Shown here one piece after another: positions 52,701-64,000 of a stretch of 64,000 bases of DNA (the first letter of the stretch is position 1; each line of letters starts with the position of its first letter). Below the pieces are notes generated by a model. That model was not told where the DNA came from and did no database searches. It saw only the letters and a list, made by a program, of their open reading frames with translations. Where the stretch lies: positions 1,800,001-1,864,000 of the forward strand of contig JBBDHG010000153.1 in NCBI GenBank assembly GCA_037951165.1. Direction: 5' to 3'. A program made the position numbers and the translations under genes. Source of the stretch: Lophius americanus (lineage: Eukaryota > Chordata > Actinopteri > Lophiiformes > Lophiidae).

Positions 52701-55700
52701 TTTTTTTGTACTTTGAGAGTTAAAGCAAAAGAATGACAAAATTGTTCTGGGGAATTGTTATGATGCACTATGAAGCTCCAAATTACATACTTGAAATCAC
52801 AAGACGAAAAATGAAATTGCATCAATTTCAATCGATTGATGAAGACTGAGATGTGATGTAAACGTTGTAAAGTTATTGAATATATATAATTTACCATTGG
52901 TTAATTTCTATCGTGGACTCGAGAGTGTTCTGTACTGACCTCCTGGATGTGAGAGACAATGGCAGCTTGGGTCTCGATGTCCAGCAGCTTGATCTTCTCG
53001 ATCATCTCCTCTTTACGCTCACACTGATGCATGAATACACAGGGAAGGACATCAGAATAGGAAATGTATTCCAATTGAATCATGGCTGTTAGTACTTGTC
53101 TATGTTTACAGTATCAAGCAGAGTGACAAATGTAATTTTATAAAGAATACAAATAGCAGATGTTTGTTTGAACACTACTGGGGCAAATGTTTGTCTTTTA
53201 AAACATCAACAACATTTTTACATGGAGCTTAATCCACCCCTCCCTTTCTGTGCCTTTCAATTCATGGCTCCCTCATGGCTTTCCTCTTTTCAAGAACAAG
53301 TAGAACCAGTACGGAAAGGGATGATGACAAAGAGTGGGAGGACTAGAAGAAAGGAGGGAAGTTAGGAAGAAGGGAGCGGAGAAGAGAAGGGGAACCGCTG
53401 CAAGCAAAGTAAATCAAGATCGAAAATCAACTGGGTTCAGCAGAGGCCAGAGAGAGGTGGAAGTAAAAGACAACAAAGAGCTGAAAAAACAATCTGGCAG
53501 ACAGTCCTGTGTGCCCATGTCCCACAGGACTACCCCCTCCTCATTCATTACAGGTAACCCAATTAACTCTTGACTCACCATCTATGGCTAATCTCAAATT
53601 ATACTAAGAATTACATTTTTTTTTTTAAAGATTTAAATAATGAACCATTTTCATCCACAAACGTGTTTGAACTGTCAGTGCCAACCAGTAGCCACCATTT
53701 CCCTTATACCATAATTCTGATACAACTGTATGTACAGTAAACCATTGATTGGCTCCGTGGGCACTTTGACCCTGGGGTCCCAGCCTGCACCTTATCAGCA
53801 GGCACAGTGAGCAGCTGTGCTCCGACATGCAAAACTAAACAGACAGAAATAAATGCTCTGAGAGAGACCGGGCGGTACAATACGGTGCGGTGTGTGGACG
53901 CGAGTGCGTATGTGTGTGTGTGTGAGCAATTGTGTGTTACCTGGACAGCACACCCAAGTAGCAGCAACAAAAGTCTTTTCATATCCTCCATGCTCTTAGC
54001 TGCAGTACACAAAACACAGAGGCATGCTTTATATTAAAACACAAGTGGTTAGTGATCATAATGCCTGTAGAAAGGGTCTTAAAGGTGATGATTGATGCGG
54101 ATTGGGCTAATTTCACATTTAAAGCCGTGCTAATGTTCAGTGAGCTGCAGATAACCTTCTACTGCTGAGTCAAAATTTGAATCTGCCAATCTCAACACTT
54201 TGAATCTGTGCATAGCTGCATTCGTAACCATAGATTGTCGTGAAGTGTTGCAGAAGAGCATCATGGTGTTGTTGTGATGAATGTAACTACATAAATTGAG
54301 GGTTGCCAGCCGAAAAAAAAAGGTTAACAATATAGTATGTTCCAGTACGTTCTGCCGCAGATCCTCCATGTTAACGCAATAACTCAAAAACTATGTCATG
54401 GTTCTTTTTCAAATTTATTGCCTCATTGGCCTTTGTGCAGGGAAGAACTTGAACAGTTTTGGGAAAGGTCAGTTGTATATATCTGAAATTAGGGGGAGAT
54501 TTACTGCCATTGTATTTCAACTGTTGATCCAAATTAGTCCAAATTTGGGGAATGTGAAACGACACGAGGAGATATATCTTGGATTTATCATATTTGACTC
54601 TATTTGTTCATATTTAACCTGCCAGGGTAAGCTTTATGATGAAAACATCTTGGGCACGACGTGACATTTAATCTGAGGGGTTCGATCAGGGGGATCGATT
54701 GAACAATGCAGGGGATTGGGGGCTTTTCGAGGATATACCATTCCTGTCAGGGAGGACAGCATTGTGTAGTTATGAATTTGATGCCTGCAAGAGTAAAAAG
54801 TTATGACTGGAACATGTTTACTGTTGTGTTACGTCACCTTTTCTTTTAACACTCAGTAAGGGTTTGGGAAGGGAGGACATAGCAGGTTATATGACCTCCG
54901 TTGAGCAGTCAGAGACCTCCATTATCTTATTTAGTGCCTCTTTTTCAACGGGGGACTGATCTGAACTGCAGGCAGGCCAGTCAAGGACCGAGACTCTTTA
55001 ATTGTGAAGCCACACTAGAGCGGCAAACTGTGGCTTCATTGTCTCGCTAGAAAAAGCAGAGAAGTCCCTGGAAAATAAGTCATTTGCATGGCAGCATATG
55101 TTGTTCCAAAAACAGTTTGAACCGTTCAGTATCAATGGTGCCCCCACATATGTGCAAATTGCTCATCAATGGGAATTAACTCATCGCCAATAAATTACAC
55201 TACAGTTTGACCAGGAGGACACAATGGTTATGATTTTCAAAAACAATTTAATTGTAAACTCATTAAAACAAAGGACCTTTTTCAAATTTAATTCAGTCTG
55301 AAACGTGTTTTAGGCACTTTTTGCACTGCGTGTGAACAGAGCTTGCTTTACGCACAACAGTTTCCCCAGGTATAGCCGAGCCCATGCTGTCATATTCTTC
55401 ATAGAATCATGTTGGCCACAGGACTTCAATATTGCTTTTCACCCATGCTTCGTATCTTCAGAGTCTGTGAATCTTGTGATGACACAACAGACTGTAGATG
55501 GGGAAATACTCTGATCTCTTGTTATAGTACAAAAGTACTTTTCAACTGTTCAACTATTTGCCAAAGCAGTTTTTCATAAAATGGGGAACACCTCTCCTTA
55601 TTTTTGCTAATGAATGAGTATTTTGATGCTTGTTTCATAGCAGTTTCATACCAATGAACGATTCTTTTTACGTGTGGAATGATCCAATCAGGTGTTTTCG

Positions 55701-56041
55701 AGCGTTCTACTACTTTCCCAGTCTTCTGTTGCTCCGGTCCTATTTGACATAATGACAAGACTTGTGTCATGAATTTAGTCTAAAATTAGGATATATTGTT
55801 TTTAATAGAACAGAACAACGAAGGGGATTAGAAAATGATCACGTTCAGTCTTATTCATGTTTTCTCAAGCGCATCAACTCTTTTAGAATCGGGCTTGTAA
55901 TTGTAGCACAGACGAGGGACTGTTGAACGTATGTTGGTTAATGTGTATAATGTGTTTGGAGAGTGTTTTACCTGATATTGGATCCTTGGCGATGCAGAGG
56001 ATATTCGGAAGCGGCATGACTATTAACTGCTGTAAGGTCTC
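24930..56041 (-). CDS. ccdc88c: ccdc88c (Daple), 28 coding exons; N-terminal exons outside the window
   Basis: The 28 exons listed below total 5604 nt, giving 1867 codons and a stop. Every junction keeps frame and uses GT-AG. Family knowledge: Daple is a cytoplasmic HOOK/coiled-coil scaffold that binds Dishevelled through its C-terminal PDZ ligand and activates G-alpha-i through a GBA motif, acting in non-canonical Wnt signalling. Visible layout, numbered from the first residue present: HOOK domain 1-119, linker and long coiled coil about 120-1305, KFYDPTPKK then GAKALVKLIKPRKESSRE (basic block), Ser/Pro-rich tail, GBA motif 1592-1604, C-terminus QTVWYEYGCV. The TVWYEYGCV ending, the SLSRAFSLASADLLR block and the MVTLEQFLQES motif identify Daple rather than Girdin (CCDC88A). 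Human Daple is 2028 residues, so with about 90 missing N-terminal residues this orthologue is close to full length. No stops or frameshifts are seen. Confidence 0.96.
25701..30135 (-). other. ccdc88c intron before the last exon (4.4 kb)
   Basis: No exon recognised. 27050-27480 reads like a degraded dispersed repeat with broken protein-like frames that I could not assign. Confidence 0.5.
30136..30374 (-). CDS. ccdc88c: ccdc88c visible exon 27 (carries the GBA motif)
   Basis: 239 nt, phase 1 in, phase 0 out. Begins ASDRHGRSASLSSDDVMG (human GRSESFSSEDL) and ends with SPGSEMVTLEQFLQESN, the G-alpha-binding-and-activating motif, here intact. Confidence 0.95.
30157..30195 (-). other. ccdc88c: GBA motif codons of ccdc88c
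   Basis: Encodes SEMVTLEQFLQES (visible residues 1592-1604). The Phe at 1600 corresponds to the Phe that is essential for G-alpha-i contact in Girdin and Daple. Intactness predicts retained guanine-nucleotide-exchange-modulator activity. Confidence 0.93.
30581..30718 (-). CDS. ccdc88c: ccdc88c visible exon 26 (C-terminal region)
   Basis: 138 nt, phase 1/1. Contains SGRPGSADFSHNTSSSNSPV, matching human SRPSSLESSRNTSSNSSPL. Symmetric exon. Confidence 0.9.
30812..30922 (-). CDS. ccdc88c: ccdc88c visible exon 25 (C-terminal region)
   Basis: 111 nt, phase 1/1: QTPKALTSTPVNHSSSLVLI ... GQGPGRRPK. Corresponds to the variable human stretch ending HPGRTKG. Symmetric exon. Confidence 0.86.
31009..31096 (+). 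repeat. 44-bp tandem duplication in a ccdc88c intron
   Basis: The unit 'tattattactaagccaata' continuing through 'tgatttaacacatgtgtgta' occurs twice, at about 31009 and 31053, with almost no divergence. Recent duplication. Confidence 0.88.
31889..31972 (-). CDS. ccdc88c: ccdc88c visible exon 24 (C-terminal Ser/Gly-rich)
   Basis: 84 nt, phase 1/1: LTDRSRGVPRGSTPIGSAES then INGEDGQ. Similarity to human is weak, and the call rests on splice sites and phase. It is symmetric, so it could be skipped without breaking frame. Confidence 0.85.
33746..33954 (-). CDS. Candidate alternative terminal exon of ccdc88c
   Basis: A long pyrimidine tract and CAG acceptor (33955-33956) precede this segment. If spliced from exon 23 (37516-37820, phase 1), the frame stays open for 68 codons and then stops at TAA (33746-33748). 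The peptide starts PATPKRFCFLRSKSQEKLLS, has a poly-Ser run, and ends ITRQPVSANGVF. It would replace the GBA motif and PDZ ligand. A 36-nt version ending at an internal GTAAAA donor would be phase 1/1 and keep frame. A longer ORF in another frame here does not match the splice phase. No homologue is known to me. Confidence 0.28.
35680..36010 (+). pseudogene. Tc1/mariner transposase relic
   Basis: Two frames joined by a frameshift give QDNPPRAHNKVW and then FNPIENIWNPMKDRLVGRKY, the catalytic DDE-domain end of Tc1-type transposases (compare the NPIENLW block). The third catalytic carboxylate falls in the IEN motif. The N-terminal part is missing and the frame is broken, so it is inactive. Insertion is in a ccdc88c intron, antisense to it. 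Confidence 0.72.
36410..36680 (+). mobile_element. LINE 3'-end fragment
   Basis: Resembles the 3' end shared by many fish LINE copies: 'gagctggttggggcatctga', then 'ggaggtccccagggcgtacc', 'gagagggacgtcc', 'ctgctgccactgc', ending in short ATGA repeats. Degraded. The clade (RTE/Rex or L2) cannot be told from this piece. Confidence 0.55.
37516..37820 (-). CDS. ccdc88c: ccdc88c visible exon 23 (basic block and Pro-rich tail)
   Basis: 305 nt, phase 2 in, phase 1 out. Starts RRSQWSGAKALVKLIKPRKE (lipid/G-protein-proximal basic region in the family), then charged repeats and a proline-rich run (LPAPPPFLPPETPPPIPL) and ends PPVTPISR. Confidence 0.93.
37937..38026 (-). CDS. ccdc88c: ccdc88c visible exon 22 (end of coiled coil)
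   Basis: 90 nt, phase 2/2: DKLNALRRQKEKLEEKIMDQ then YKFYDPTPKK, the hallmark end of the CCDC88 coiled coil. Confidence 0.96.
38027..39262 (-). other. ccdc88c intron, nothing recognised
   Basis: AT-rich. No repeat family or exon seen. Confidence 0.5.
39263..39408 (-). CDS. ccdc88c: ccdc88c visible exon 21 (coiled coil)
   Basis: 146 nt, phase 0 in, phase 2 out: [20 protein letters not shown] is identical to human over these residues. The donor is AT|GTAAAT, and the split codon becomes Met at the junction. Confidence 0.95.
39858..40044 (-). CDS. ccdc88c: ccdc88c visible exon 20 (coiled coil)
   Basis: Phase 2 in, phase 0 out. Ends in DLTMTKLDNHCE, matching human TKLDNHCE. Confidence 0.94.
40180..40323 (-). 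CDS. ccdc88c: ccdc88c visible exon 19 (coiled coil)
   Basis: 144 nt, phase 2 in, phase 2 out: YFNLVKQKEKWEEKEGRGQK ... LLQQENLQLNTEVD. Confidence 0.92.
40411..40571 (+). repeat. Inverted dispersed element, left copy
   Basis: Reverse complement of 42431-42580 over about 150 bp, with long identical runs such as 'tttccactttctgaggggaa' and 'aaaaacctgcacagaagcac'. Located in the intron between ccdc88c exons 18 and 19. Confidence 0.88.
40932..41209 (-). CDS. ccdc88c: ccdc88c visible exon 18 (coiled coil)
   Basis: Phase 0 in, phase 2 out: VENSTISSQSASLMAQNAVL ... LSVHERQAHEYEQLISQHTA. The HERQ-x-x-EYE-x-LI block is a family signature. Confidence 0.94.
41315..41476 (-). CDS. ccdc88c: ccdc88c visible exon 17 (coiled coil)
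   Basis: 54 codons, phase 0/0: NASLQTERSLLKDQLKQLEN ... NTALHTQTANLQ. Confidence 0.94.
41687..41836 (-). CDS. ccdc88c: ccdc88c visible exon 16 (coiled coil with flexible break)
   Basis: 50 codons, phase 0/0. A Ser/Gly-rich break (LSGSDRGQGSAT) sits before ELLRVKDHLIDLEKS, as in human, where ELLRVKDRAIELER follows a similar break. Confidence 0.93.
42431..42580 (-). repeat. Inverted dispersed element, right copy
   Basis: Partner of 40411-40571, in the intron between ccdc88c exons 15 and 16. The pair encloses exons 16, 17 and 18. No coding capacity. Probably a MITE or short interspersed element of unknown family. Confidence 0.88.
42636..42774 (-). CDS. ccdc88c: ccdc88c visible exon 15 (coiled coil)
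   Basis: 139 nt, phase 2 in, phase 0 out: YRLLESRLEETVQQTMKMKE then EKISGLEKKVEESNALKASL. Confidence 0.92.
42867..42994 (-). CDS. ccdc88c: ccdc88c visible exon 14 (coiled coil)
   Basis: Phase 0 in, phase 2 out: ELVSEKLSVQQQNVELERLN ... GLNREKLLQQEHTLED. The GLNRE block is shared with human Daple and Girdin. Confidence 0.93.
42995..44824 (-). other. ccdc88c intron with promoter-like repeat
   Basis: About 43680-44310 is T/C-rich with 'ttcacctgtgtctcacttgt' and 'gtgtatttaagtctgcgtac', a pattern typical of fish LTR-type repeats. A similar 'ttcacctgtgtctcgtcact' segment lies at 32720. No gag/pol and no paired LTR was seen, so this is at most a solo-LTR-like relic. Confidence 0.35.
44825..45622 (-). 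CDS. ccdc88c: ccdc88c visible exon 13 (largest coiled-coil exon)
   Basis: 266 codons, phase 0/0, one uninterrupted heptad-rich block from VASLRACSERSEALEKQVSS to ATIDKRTLATLRE. The plus-strand ORFs of 281 and 225 codons across it are antisense shadows. Confidence 0.96.
45706..45990 (-). CDS. ccdc88c: ccdc88c visible exon 12 (coiled coil)
   Basis: 95 codons, phase 0/0, strongly heptad-patterned (ISELDSEKQHLSDAVASLQE ... ARLERSRDALNRE). Confidence 0.93.
46067..46204 (-). CDS. ccdc88c: ccdc88c visible exon 11 (coiled coil)
   Basis: 46 codons, phase 0/0: LERLQGLLDQERLTNQDMES ... LSADKDRQ. Confidence 0.92.
46350..46531 (-). CDS. ccdc88c: ccdc88c visible exon 10 (coiled coil)
   Basis: Phase 1 in, phase 0 out: RKSLVHELNECVSSRALKLE ... 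LDRENQSLSKK. The paralogue-shared SR-x-LKLEKEN core is intact. Confidence 0.94.
46626..46776 (-). CDS. ccdc88c: ccdc88c visible exon 9 (coiled coil)
   Basis: Phase 0 in, phase 1 out. Includes [20 protein letters not shown], nearly identical to human. Confidence 0.94.
46933..47622 (-). mobile_element. Tc1-like DNA transposon, degenerate, with terminal inverted repeats
   Basis: The left end ('actagtctaaagtttggaaa', then 'caccc') and right end ('gggtgtttctacacttttga', then 'ctagtact') are imperfect inverted repeats of about 28 bp with the typical Tc1 fish-type terminus. The 690-bp interior is a shrunken transposase region on the minus strand (about 47187-47474, with a KKPLLRESSKENC segment resembling the Tc1 KKPLL motif). 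It lies wholly within the intron between ccdc88c exons 8 and 9. Confidence 0.75.
47743..47889 (-). CDS. ccdc88c: ccdc88c visible exon 8 (coiled coil)
   Basis: 49 codons, phase 0/0: ELREDNMTLMETKVLLEEQL ... LLLRAKIHDQEM. Its acceptor follows a short GT-rich tract. A Tc1-like element sits in the intron immediately downstream. Confidence 0.94.
47890..49111 (-). other. ccdc88c intron, nothing recognised
   Basis: Short duplicated 'cacagtaatccacagtaatc' near 48290. No exon or transposon recognised. Confidence 0.5.
49112..49270 (-). CDS. ccdc88c: ccdc88c visible exon 7 (coiled coil)
   Basis: 53 codons, phase 0/0. Contains VYRDEVDSLRERAARVDRLE and CKEKLNDVHFYKTRVE, both highly conserved in CCDC88 proteins. 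Confidence 0.94.
50248..50329 (-). CDS. ccdc88c: ccdc88c visible exon 6 (coiled coil)
   Basis: 82 nt, phase 2 in, phase 0 out: EEKIEQLMDSKHEVERLDQE then LQRVKQE. Aligns with human [20 protein letters not shown]. Confidence 0.92.
50905..51045 (-). repeat. Teleost dispersed repeat fragment (minus orientation of the 5.1-kb type)
   Basis: Degraded 'tttgagccaagttccttctt', 'actgtgaggcaaccatactg' and 'ccacgacaccactctgccgc' blocks, characteristic of the downstream half of the same common fish repeat as at 5075. Confidence 0.6.
51775..52007 (-). CDS. ccdc88c: ccdc88c visible exon 5 (linker, start of coiled coil)
   Basis: Phase 0 in, phase 2 out. Begins VIVDLTQERDYLSSQQP, then a variable Gly/Ser-rich linker of about 35 residues, then KEEKQHLSVELADTKAKLRR, where the coiled coil starts. 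The linker is the least conserved part of the N-terminal half. Confidence 0.93.
52264..52407 (-). CDS. ccdc88c: ccdc88c visible exon 4 (end of HOOK domain)
   Basis: 48 codons, phase 0/0: VTHNQQNVLDLSWMEEG ... LQQLIDQRDKASE. Closes the HOOK fold and leads into the linker. Confidence 0.94.
52940..53023 (-). CDS. ccdc88c: ccdc88c visible exon 3 (HOOK domain)
   Basis: 28 codons, phase 0/0: CERKEEMIEKIKLLDIETQA followed by AIVSHIQE. Very close to human [20 protein letters not shown]. Confidence 0.95.
53941..53999 (-). CDS. ccdc88c: ccdc88c visible exon 2 (HOOK domain)
   Basis: 59 nt, phase 1 in, phase 0 out. Encodes KSMEDMKRLLLLLLGCAVQ, the hydrophobic HOOK helix. Short, but matched residue by residue to the family. 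Confidence 0.92.
54000..54831 (-). other. ccdc88c intron, nothing gene-like
   Basis: About 54700-54765 resembles 20430-20490. Otherwise AT-rich without recognised features. Confidence 0.4.
54832..55790 (-). mobile_element. Degenerate DNA transposon copy, transposase on the minus strand
   Basis: Contains, in order, blocks known from a transposon abundant in carps and other teleosts: 'caccttttcttttaacactc', 'aacgggggactgatctgaac', 'tgcaggcaggccagtcaagg', 'ggcagcatatgttgttccaa', 'caatcaggtgttttcgagcg', 'ctactttcccagtcttctgt'. Internal deletions and many substitutions leave no usable frame. Recognition is from memory of the consensus, so the family name is withheld. Confidence 0.6.
55972..56041 (-). 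CDS. ccdc88c: ccdc88c visible exon 1 (HOOK domain)
   Basis: Phase 0 in, phase 1 out. Encodes ETLQQLIVMPLPNILCIAKD then PIS, matching human EVLQQLIVMNLPNVL in the HOOK domain. The preceding exon, expected to end in YYQ, was not found upstream. Confidence 0.92.
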
Positions 56042-58739
56042 CTGTTTGGGAGAAGAGGAGATTAAATGGTTGGTGGGAAGACAAAAAAGGAACAGATGCA
56101 TTTTTAAGGCAAACATTATCATAGCAAAAGGCCATGTTATGAGAAAATGAGAATATGTCCATTGGACTCCAACCAGTAGTAGTATTAACATAATATACTC
56201 ATATAAAAAAAAAAAGATGTTCTTAGTTCCTTATAGATTCTCTGTTTTTCTAATCGCATATTCAGTCTCTATAGGTCAAAGTCTAATTTATTTGACAGGT
56301 ACATTTTTGTTTGGTTTTTGTGAGATAAAGAACAAGGCTACATAGAGAAGCTTCAGAATGAGGGAGTGGAACCAGATGGCATAGAACTTTGCCCACCTGA
56401 ACATGCTGTACAGACCAGTGTTAAATAATCACTAACATAGTTATGAAGACTGAGAGAAAAATATGTTGAGTATTTTAAGTAGTAGTTACACCTCTGACAG
56501 TGGTCTGCTCACACAAACAGTGTTGAAGAGGAGTTACCCTCTTACTTTAGCTGCTCAGTTTCAATCAAACACATTATGTTGAAAGTCCAACTGCTTACTG
56601 ACCCAGACTTGTGTGCCTATGTGTTTGCATGTGTACACAGGCGAGCAGCCAACAGGAAACACCCTGCTGTCGAAAATGACTATGTGTGTAAGTTTCTGTG
56701 TGTCTGAATCAGGAAAGAAACTGCTCACTAGGAACAAATTCTTTCCATTCCAGAATGCAGAATGTCCTCCCTGTTCTTCTAAAACTTTACCTGATTGTCA
56801 GACAGGTTAAGACGATTAAATGAGACAAATAAAACTTTTCATATCATCATGGCTCACTGCTAACCCTCCCCCCCCCCCCCAACGAGCATGTACATACTAG
56901 GAGAATATACATGCTCTTATAAAGGTACAGTAGAAAATATTAAGGTAGCACAAACTTATTTTTTTACGTATTTATATTTACACTGTGCTTTCCTTGTTGT
57001 GTTTTAAGTTATGAAGTCATTAAATATAAGTTTAAAATTTAAGAATTAAGACCTACAAGTAGATCTAGTCAGGTTTAAATGGATAATACTTGACTCAAAG
57101 CCTGAAAGGTGCGTGTCGGTTCACGCAAAACAAAAAATTGGTTAATCTTTGCTCGTACTCTGTTGAGGCACGGTCAAATGCCTGATCAAAGCCTCATCAA
57201 ACACACACACACAGTGCGTGAGGGAGTCGGATGCAGTCTGGTGATTCAACTGTTTTTCAATGAAAATACAGTATAATGAAGAAAACGTGTGTCCAAGCAC
57301 AGACGTCTAGACTACTGGAAAAGCTATATTTGTGCAGATGTGGATAAATTATGACCTCTGTCACAACAGAATGACGAGGAAATCATTACAGGTCACCTAA
57401 AAATGTCCAAATAAGTATATTGAAAAAAACAATTATGAGATGCACACCGGCCCCAAACCTAAAGTGTGTGAAATGGATGCATGAAAACACAAAGGTAAAC
57501 GTATATGTAGTCTTTGGTGGCGGGAAAATTAATGTACTGATCCTTTTTTTCTTTTTCTTTGTTGTGTTCAGTGACCCCGTCATCACAGGAAACTCTTTTC
57601 TGGAATATGAGACACGATTGGCAGAGATTATCGTTCGGTTGTAATTTTGCTCATATGTTAATTTGGTTCTCGTGTATGTAAGATGTTTTAAGATCAAATG
57701 TGAGTGTAATGGTCACTGTCAATCAAATGTAAATCAAATACCAGCCAGAATAAAAGTTTCTTTATTAAAACATTTGTTTCCCAAGTTGTTTTGAGATGTG
57801 GAAACCTGACAGGGAGCAAGGTCACATAGGAAGGCATTAGGCTTAGCATAAAGGATACATGGGAGGAGACATCCTGATGACCCCTGGCTTTGGAGGGAAA
57901 TGTGCTAATGGGAGTGTACGCATGTGTGTGTTCTGGGTGTTTTGGATGAGGGAAGTGACTGTCAGCAGGCACAGGTTTTTACATGCCTTGGCCAAAATAT
58001 GTTTTCTGGGCTTCATGGGGTTTGAATCACAAAAGCATAACCAGTACACCACTATTTAAGCTTCAGTTCTCCGGCTGCCCGTCCATTTAAGAGTTGCTAT
58101 TAAAATATTGTTCTTGACTTTTAAGCCTTGACACTGAGATATGTGGATGAGCTTCTAAATCATTAGTCACTAGGCCTTAGATTAAGATCTTCTGATCTTA
58201 AAGCCCTGTTGGTTATCGTCCAGTTGAGCAAGGGCACAGCACACAGGTGACAGAGCATTTGACGTTAGGACCTAAACCTTCTGGAATAGCTAGATTACTA
58301 GAAACTTTCATGCCGGATTTTGAATTGCCTCACAAAACAAATCTGTACAGTCGATTCAAATAATATCTAATTAATTCTATTTATAATTTGCATTCACTCC
58401 ATTCATCTTTATCATTTTACCAAATGTGCCATTTTTATGTTAAAACTAAATTTAAATATTTAAGTTATCAATTTTATTCATGGTTTTATTTTATTTGTTG
58501 AGTAAGTATATTGTTTGTTGTAGGCGTCCTTCATTTTTGAATGACTTTGTAAGACCAGAAGATGTTATCCAATAAATTAATACTATATTATTTAAATAAT
58601 AATTAGACTATCATTATTAATGGGATTGAATAATACACTCAAACCCATAGCACACAGCTCAAAATAAGGAAAAAGTTCAATATTATAATTTACATATTTA
58701 GTCATTAGAAAGAGTCTCATAAGCTAAACTGAAACGTAC
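56042..58739 (-). other. ccdc88c upstream intron/flank, no exon recognised
   Basis: Searched for the HOOK-domain exons expected to encode the first ~90 residues (ending YYQ). None found. A poly-C run is at about 56870-56880. Confidence 0.45.
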
Positions 58740-58805
58740 CTTCCTCTTACACCATGCTGCACACACATCTTTGAAGGTAGTGCAATACCTGCAGATACGG
58801 TTACA
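58740..58805 (-). CDS. Candidate cysteine-rich mini-exon (unidentified)
   Basis: 66 nt bounded by a CCAG acceptor and a GTACGT donor, phase 0/0 as framed. The peptide is CNRICRYCTTFKDVCAAWCK followed by RK, with spacing C-x3-C-x2-C-x6-C-x3-C. Such cysteine density suggests an extracellular or metal-binding module, but 22 residues are too few to name it, and it is not part of Daple. No flanking partner exons were identified. It may be chance. Confidence 0.22.
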
Positions 58806-58848
58806 CTGGCCTATTGAGTCAGAGGTAATGAGAGACCCAACCAGTGAA

Positions 58849-63839
<4,991 letters not shown>

Positions 63840-63990
63840 GTCAGTTTTTCATAGCTGACATAGGATAATAGGCGGGGTCTACCCTGGACAAGTCACTAGT
63901 TCATCGGAGGGACAACACAAAAAGAAAAAACCCACTCATACTCATATTAATATGTACAGAGGATTTAGAGTCACCAATACTGCATTTCTA
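63840..63990 (+). repeat. Teleost dispersed repeat fragment
   Basis: Contains 'ggcggggtctaccctggaca', 'agtcactagttcatc' and a weak 'atttagagtcaccaat' block, the same family as 5075-5222. Degraded. Confidence 0.65.
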
Positions 63991-64000
63991 ATATATCCGT

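Noticed and set aside
53168..53573. Overlapping plus-strand Lys/Arg/Glu-rich ORFs
   Set aside because: Purine-rich intronic tract with no homologue and no conserved initiation context.

Overview
This is vertebrate nuclear DNA, almost certainly from a ray-finned (teleost) fish. It is AT-rich and intron-rich. It carries typical fish dispersed repeats: a tRNA-headed SINE, LINE reverse-transcriptase relics, Tc1-like transposon relics, long CA repeats and GATA/GACA microsatellites. Nothing bacterial or viral was recognised. Both recognised genes are on the minus strand, and their order matches the human 14q32 pair GPR68 - CCDC88C, two tandem genes in the same orientation with GPR68 downstream.

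Positions 1-1228 hold the first two coding exons of a proton-sensing GPCR, best matched to GPR68 (OGR1). The rest of the gene runs off the left edge. The reading frame is interrupted by introns at the TM1 and TM2 regions, whereas the mammalian coding region is, to my knowledge, uninterrupted.

Positions 1250-24929 are intergenic sequence plus the 3' flank of the next gene. They hold dispersed repeats, microsatellites, a LINE relic (about 10.6-11.5 kb), a SINE (about 19.3-19.6 kb), two direct copies of an unnamed element (3.5 and 12.2 kb), and a few short coding-like scraps that I could not identify.

Positions 24930-56041 hold 28 consecutive coding exons of ccdc88c (Daple). I reconstructed them by splice sites and reading phase. 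They join without a frame conflict into 1867 codons plus a stop: most of the HOOK domain, a coiled coil of about 1,200 residues, a basic/proline-rich C-terminal region, the G-alpha-binding-and-activating (GBA) motif, and the C-terminal Gly-Cys-Val PDZ ligand that binds Dishevelled. About 90 N-terminal residues (human numbering) are missing and were not found in the 8 kb upstream, so the first exons probably lie beyond 64 kb. Introns hold a Tc1-like element with recognisable terminal inverted repeats (46.9-47.6 kb), a Tc1-type transposase relic (35.7-36.0 kb), a larger degenerate transposon copy (54.8-55.8 kb), and an inverted pair of one 150-160 bp element flanking three coding exons (40.4 and 42.4 kb).

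Positions 56042-64000 are 5' intron/flank of ccdc88c. They contain a (CA)n tract of about 186 bp and one short cysteine-rich exon-like segment.

No wholly new system stands out. The observations most worth checking are a phase-compatible candidate alternative terminal exon of ccdc88c at 33.7-33.95 kb, the intron-split GPR68 reading frame, the inverted-repeat pair around ccdc88c exons, and the coding-like orphan segment at 8.93-9.11 kb.
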